A DNA stretch of 61,056 nucleotides from an uncultured Prevotella sp. (lineage in GTDB: Bacteria > Bacteroidota > Bacteroidia > Bacteroidales > Bacteroidaceae). The stretch is taken from the NCBI GenBank assembly GCA_937877595.1, contig CALFIY010000082.1, positions 1-61,056 of the forward strand, in the 5' to 3' direction. The notes under the pieces were generated by a model. It worked only from the letters and a program-made list of their open reading frames with translations, did not search any database and was not told the origin of the DNA. Shown piece after piece: positions 57,230 to 61,056 of this stretch (positions are counted from its first letter, which is position 1; each line of letters starts with the position of its first letter). A program made the position numbers and the translations under genes.

Positions 57230-58681
57230 ATGTCATTAGTAAAATTTTATCAGCCAGAAAACCAGGTGCCTTTGGAAATGCACAAAGTGCGTGTGGTACA
57301 GAAACTAAACCTTTTGCCCGTTGAAGAGCGCCTGCGCGCCATTCAGGAGGCAGGGAACAACACCTTCCTTCTGAAGAACAAGGATATTTATATGGACATG
57401 ATTACCGACTCTGGTGTCAACGGTATGTCAGACAGACAAGTGGCTGCCATGAGTATTGCCGACGACTCTTACGCCGGCAGCGCCACTTGGGACCGCGCTG
57501 TTGATGCTATCGACGAGGTGTTTGGCGTGCGCAATGTGTTGCCAGCCCACCAGGGACGTGCTGCAGAAAATATTTTGGCCGAGACATTTGTCAAGCCTGG
57601 CAAGGTAGCCTTGATGAACTTCCATTTCACTACCACTAAGGCACACATTACGCGCCTTGGCGGCGAGGTTGTTGAACTTGTTGCCAAGAAGGGACTCGTG
57701 CCGCAGAGCGACGATCCGTTCAAGGGCGACTTCGACTTGGAGAATCTGAAGGCCACTATCGATGAATACACTGCAGAGCGTGTTGCCTTTGTCCGCGTAG
57801 AAGCAGGCACCAACCTCATTGGCGGACAGCCGGTAAGTCTTGAAAACATGCTTGCCGTTACCGACATCTGCCATGACAAAGGCGTGGTGAGCGTTCTCGA
57901 TGCCTCGTTGCTGCAGGACAATGTCTATTTTATGAAGACGCGCGAGCCTCAGTGCAAATATATGGAGACAAAAGAGATTTACCATCTTCTTGCAAGCAAG
58001 TTTGACATTATTTATTTCTCTGCTCGCAAACTTGGTTTCAGCCGTGGCGGATTTATTCTCTCCAGTGATGCCAAGTGGACCAATATGATGATGGAGTTCG
58101 TGCCTCTTTTCGAAGGCTTCCTCACCTATGGCGGTATGGAAGTACGTTCTATTGAAGCCGCAGCGCAAGGTCTTATTGAGTCGCTCGACATGGAGTATAT
58201 CAATCAGGGACCTGAGTTCATTGCCTATCTTGCTAAGGAACTCGACGACTACGGTGTTCCCGTTATCAAGCCTGCCGGCGGACTTGGTGTTCACCTCAAC
58301 TGCTCGGAATTTGTGCCAGATATGCCTCACAATCAGTATCCTGCCGCAGCCGTAGGCGCTGCTGTTTATATTGCAGGCGGCATACGCGGTATGGAGCGTG
58401 GTACGGTTAGTGAGCAGCGCGAGCCCGACGGCACAGAGCGCTATGCCGAACTTGAACTCCAGCGCCTTGCTGTGCCTCGCCGCGTGTTTACGCTCAGCCA
58501 GATCAAGTATTGTGCCGACCGCGTGAAGTGGGTTTGGGACAACCGCGACATTATCGGCGGCCTGCAGTGGACCAGTGAGCCCAAGGTGCTGCGTTTCTTC
58601 TTTGGCCGGATGAAGGAGATTGGCTACTGGCAGGAAGAACTCGCCAAGAAGTTCCGTCAGGACTTTGGCGACAGCCTGTAA
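57230..58681 (+). CDS. Tyrosine phenol-lyase/tryptophanase-family beta-eliminating lyase
   Basis: 483 residues, PLP-dependent. The PLP Lys is Lys267 (IIYFSARKLGF), with PAHQGRAAEN, TNLIGGQPVS, and PLP-ring Asp224. Residues that separate the two enzymes favour tyrosine phenol-lyase: Thr134 (FTTTKAH, where tryptophanase has Asp), Arg390 in MERG (tryptophanase has Ile) and a Phe pair in LRFFFGR. It would split tyrosine to phenol, pyruvate and ammonia. One departure is that the Arg usually found three residues after the PLP Asp is Leu227 here. Substrate needs testing. An intrinsic terminator follows. Confidence 0.85.
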   Translation: MSLVKFYQPENQVPLEMHKVRVVQKLNLLPVEERLRAIQEAGNNTFLLKNKDIYMDMITDSGVNGMSDRQVAAMSIADDSYAGSATWDRAVDAIDEVFGVRNVLPAHQGRAAENILAETFVKPGKVALMNFHFTTTKAHITRLGGEVVELVAKKGLVPQSDDPFKGDFDLENLKATIDEYTAERVAFVRVEAGTNLIGGQPVSLENMLAVTDICHDKGVVSVLDASLLQDNVYFMKTREPQCKYMETKEIYHLLASKFDIIYFSARKLGFSRGGFILSSDAKWTNMMMEFVPLFEGFLTYGGMEVRSIEAAAQGLIESLDMEYINQGPEFIAYLAKELDDYGVPVIKPAGGLGVHLNCSEFVPDMPHNQYPAAAVGAAVYIAGGIRGMERGTVSEQREPDGTERYAELELQRLAVPRRVFTLSQIKYCADRVKWVWDNRDIIGGLQWTSEPKVLRFFFGRMKEIGYWQEELAKKFRQDFGDSL

Positions 58682-58715
58682 CTCAGAAGCCTTTGAGAAA
58701 AATGTAACAATAGTA

Positions 58716-58741
58716 AAGCCCACATTGCTGTGGGCTTTTTT
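58716..58741 (+). terminator. Intrinsic terminator of the beta-eliminating lyase gene
   Basis: A 9-bp stem (58716-58724 with 58729-58737), TTGC loop and a run of T. Confidence 0.9.
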
Positions 58742-58768
58742 GATAGTCAAAACGCTTCGGGTTCAGAT

Positions 58769-61056
58769 TTACGCTGTAGTGTCTTTTACCGTGTCCCATC
58801 CGCCGACGAGCGTACCGTCGTGTGTGTTTATGCCAGCATATTCAAGTGATGCGTCTTCATAGCGTTTAAACTTGTAAACGGCATCGTTCATGCGCTCGCT
58901 GTTGAACACCCCCAGGCTTACCAGCAGACTGAAGTCGCCCAGTGTTAAGCCTGTAACTTTTCGGAACAGTTCAGGCTCCAGTTGAGTTATGACATCCTTC
59001 AGACTATATTCCCTGAAGTCTGTAAGATACATAAACACAGGTATGCGCGTTGCAAATTTGATAAGTTTCTCCTGTATCTCTTTCCGCTTACTCTTATATT
59101 CCTTTTCCTCGTCGCTCAGTGCTTTTTTCTCCTTTGGCGTCATCTTGTTCGGGTCTTTTGTCTTCTTTGTCTGCTTGACATGTTCCGATTTGTTGATGAT
59201 TGTCTCTATGTCGGCATTCAGACTGCGGAAGCCTTCAATGTTCATCAAAGCCTTCATCGCGTCGGCGTTGTTAAGCAGTCGTTGCAGCGTCGTATTATCC
59301 ACGTTTACCAGTACCGCACTTTCCCACCTCCTTGCCAGCAGTGTCGCTGTCGTACCGCTCATAGCCATATCCATTACTCCTGCAGCGTCTATTTCGTTCA
59401 TCGACGAACCGTCATAGGCCAGTATTGGCAGGAACTTTATAAACTCTTTTACCTTTTTCTCTGGATTGCTCTCGTCTATATTCAGTTGGCAACTGTATTC
59501 CTGAACTTGTCGCAATGCGCGGTTGGGAGCGAAGTCGAACACATAGCAGAGCGGCTTCAGTATCACCTCACGTCCATCCTCGTCCTTTGTCGTCCATGGC
59601 GACTGCACGCGAAATGCTGCCTGAAAGTAGGTCTCTGGCGAGGTAGTGTTGCGAAGCATCATTATTCCTGTCCATGGCTTTACCGTTACACCTGTCGAAA
59701 GTTTGCCGCACGACAGTGTTATAGTCTTGGTCTGCTGCGGATTTCCCATTGCGCTGTAGACAGGTTCCACAGCCTTTGCCCCCATGCCAGCCTCGCTGCC
59801 GGCAGCAACTATCACCTCGTAGTCGTCAAAAAACCGGTTGGCTCGCTTGCGCAGTAGTTTTGCCATGGCTTTGCATGCAGCAACACTTGGCAGAAACCAG
59901 TACGTATGCTGCAGATAACTCAGCAGACGGCTGTCCGAGTAGGGCATGGGAGGTTTTTTGCTGGCCTGTTTCAGTTCCGTAACGATTTCCTCCGCATATA
60001 CTCCGCGTATCAGATTGAGCCATTTCTGTACATACTCCTCATACAGGAAATAATACTTGTCGCCATTCGGGGAGTGGGTGTGTGTTAGGCTTTCCGCACG
60101 GAAAAATTCGTTGAGGTCAAATTCGTCGAACTCTCCCTGCATGGCTATCTTTCTGATGTTCTCTGGCATTTGATAGGTCATCATCACCATCTTTGGCAGT
60201 TGGGCGTATGGATTTGGCTTCTGCCTGTATGGGCTACGTTCCCATGCCTCCTTTGCAGCCTGTTCGTCTGAGTACGTCCAGTTGTATATTTGCTCTTCAA
60301 TAAATTCACCAGTTGAGATGGCTCTGAAGGGGGTGCCCGAAAGATATAGGTACGCGCCCGTGCGTAAGGGCATCAACTCTTCGTCGTAGAGTTCGCGCGC
60401 CTCTATTTCGTGTTTTGAGTCGGCATCTTCCGTAATGAGTTCGCCCACCTCTTCTGCGCCTCTCAGGGCCGGGTCTTTCTTGTCGTAGAAGTTTTTGGCA
60501 TTCTTTCCCCAGGCCCCGTAATGGTATTCGTCCAGTACAATGCAGTCCCATTCTATCGTCTGAATCCATTCGTTGGTGGCCTTGATGCCTCCTACGGCAT
60601 TCTTGCCCAACACGTCCTGGAAAGAAGCAAAACATACGAAAGGCTTTCTTTCGTCAACGCTGTTAAACTCTCTGTCTTCCTGCTTCTGACAGAACTGCCA
60701 GCCCTTGAAGTCCATGTGGGTGTTGAGGTCTTCTTCCCATGCCGTCTTCACTGCCGGTTTAAACGTCAGCACAAGCACTCGTGTCCACCCCATCTTCAAG
60801 GCCAGTTGATAGGTAGTAAAGGTCTTTCCGAAGCGCATCTTCGCATTCCAGAGATAGTGCGGTATGAGTCCCTTGTTGGCTGGGTCTTTTTTGAACGCTT
60901 TAAAGTATGCCGCCGTTCTGCCTACTGCATCTGCCTGCTCTGGACGCATCTTGAAATTGTAGATGCGCTCCGTCATGCTGTCGCGCCGTTCCATCGCGGC
61001 ATGGATGGCCCGCTCCACGTCTTTCACGTCGCAGCGGAACCACTCGCCAAAGGGAT
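58769..61056 (-). CDS. Superfamily 2 DEAD/DEAH-type helicase (partial, 5' end cut by window edge)
   Basis: At least 760 residues; the frame is open to the right edge. Helicase motifs are WNAKMRFGKTFTTYQLAL (Walker A), WDCIVLDEYHYGAWG (DEYH box), LYLSGTPFRA (motif III) and SPETYFQAAFRVQSPW (motif VI). The first visible residues, GEWFRCDVKDVERAIHAA, resemble the end of a T5orf172 (GIY-YIG-like) nuclease domain, so the full protein is probably a nuclease-helicase fusion. A Lys/Glu-rich coiled segment lies near residues 630-680. This class is common among restriction-like and anti-phage proteins. No methyltransferase or toxin partner is visible to the left. Confidence 0.82.
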   Translation of the reverse strand, partial: PFGEWFRCDVKDVERAIHAAMERRDSMTERIYNFKMRPEQADAVGRTAAYFKAFKKDPANKGLIPHYLWNAKMRFGKTFTTYQLALKMGWTRVLVLTFKPAVKTAWEEDLNTHMDFKGWQFCQKQEDREFNSVDERKPFVCFASFQDVLGKNAVGGIKATNEWIQTIEWDCIVLDEYHYGAWGKNAKNFYDKKDPALRGAEEVGELITEDADSKHEIEARELYDEELMPLRTGAYLYLSGTPFRAISTGEFIEEQIYNWTYSDEQAAKEAWERSPYRQKPNPYAQLPKMVMMTYQMPENIRKIAMQGEFDEFDLNEFFRAESLTHTHSPNGDKYYFLYEEYVQKWLNLIRGVYAEEIVTELKQASKKPPMPYSDSRLLSYLQHTYWFLPSVAACKAMAKLLRKRANRFFDDYEVIVAAGSEAGMGAKAVEPVYSAMGNPQQTKTITLSCGKLSTGVTVKPWTGIMMLRNTTSPETYFQAAFRVQSPWTTKDEDGREVILKPLCYVFDFAPNRALRQVQEYSCQLNIDESNPEKKVKEFIKFLPILAYDGSSMNEIDAAGVMDMAMSGTTATLLARRWESAVLVNVDNTTLQRLLNNADAMKALMNIEGFRSLNADIETIINKSEHVKQTKKTKDPNKMTPKEKKALSDEEKEYKSKRKEIQEKLIKFATRIPVFMYLTDFREYSLKDVITQLEPELFRKVTGLTLGDFSLLVSLGVFNSERMNDAVYKFKRYEDASLEYAGINTHDGTLVGGWDTVKDTTA

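Overview
The window reads as chromosomal DNA of a Bacteroidota bacterium of the order Bacteroidales, most likely Prevotellaceae. The evidence is Bacteroidota-type promoters (TTTG near -33, TAnnTTTG near -7) in front of many genes, absence of Shine-Dalgarno spacing, and lineage-typical families: lamin-tail/OadG fusion, DUF5606, DUF4494, long NusB, GH97, class 3 fructose-bisphosphatase and four-subunit 2-oxoacid:ferredoxin oxidoreductase. The species assignment is inference. Most of the window is core metabolism, with no phage, integrase or transposase recognised.

Layout. 0-5.4 kb: outer-membrane beta-barrel protein, lactaldehyde-type aldehyde dehydrogenase, a degenerate FetAB-like ABC pair, phosphopantetheinyl transferase, zinc metallopeptidase and a tRNA-Met that looks like the initiator. 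5.5-9 kb: convergent GH97 and GH51 glycosidases. 9-17.3 kb: tandem acyl-CoA synthetases, a YidE-like transporter and the gamma, biotin and beta parts of a sodium-pumping decarboxylase. 17.5-20.9 kb (minus strand): nusB-yajC-ybbR-coaE-DUF5606. 21.1-23.7 kb: rplY-pth-hslR-calcium/sodium exchanger. 23.6-27 kb (minus): TlpA-like thioredoxin, LolE-like permease, aminotransferase. 27.2-29.6 kb: membrane pseudokinase, DUF4494 protein, YggS; then a frameshifted outer-membrane protein gene. 30.6 kb: a PurF-like protein without the glutaminase cysteine.

32-39.5 kb holds an aromatic amino acid operon: pheA, aminotransferase, DAHP synthase-chorismate mutase, tyrA, then a 3'-5' exonuclease, an RlmI-like methyltransferase and tilS. 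In front of pheA is a complete-looking attenuator: a 19-codon leader with five Phe and three Tyr codons, an antiterminator arm that contains the leader stop codon, and an intrinsic terminator. 39.5-42.8 kb (minus): HD protein and the 2-oxoacid:ferredoxin oxidoreductase operon. 43-44.5 kb: tagaturonate reductase. 44.6-54.3 kb: nine closely packed minus-strand genes from transketolase to an M64 peptidase. 54.4-56 kb: pgk plus a small protein. Then tRNA-Arg, a DUF554 protein, a tyrosine phenol-lyase-like enzyme and a helicase cut by the right edge, whose visible start suggests a fused N-terminal nuclease domain.

The strongest unexplained signal is an intergenic repeat family with an exact 21-bp period at three places (about 9080-9210, 17371-17475 and 42898-43055). 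It combines CAG/CTG cores with phased A/T tracts, and each array ends in inverted CTGCTG/CAGCAG-like sequences. The other leading observations are the aromatic attenuator, the in-phase slippery A_AAA_AAC site at the break of the outer-membrane gene, the Cys-less PurF and the pseudokinase.
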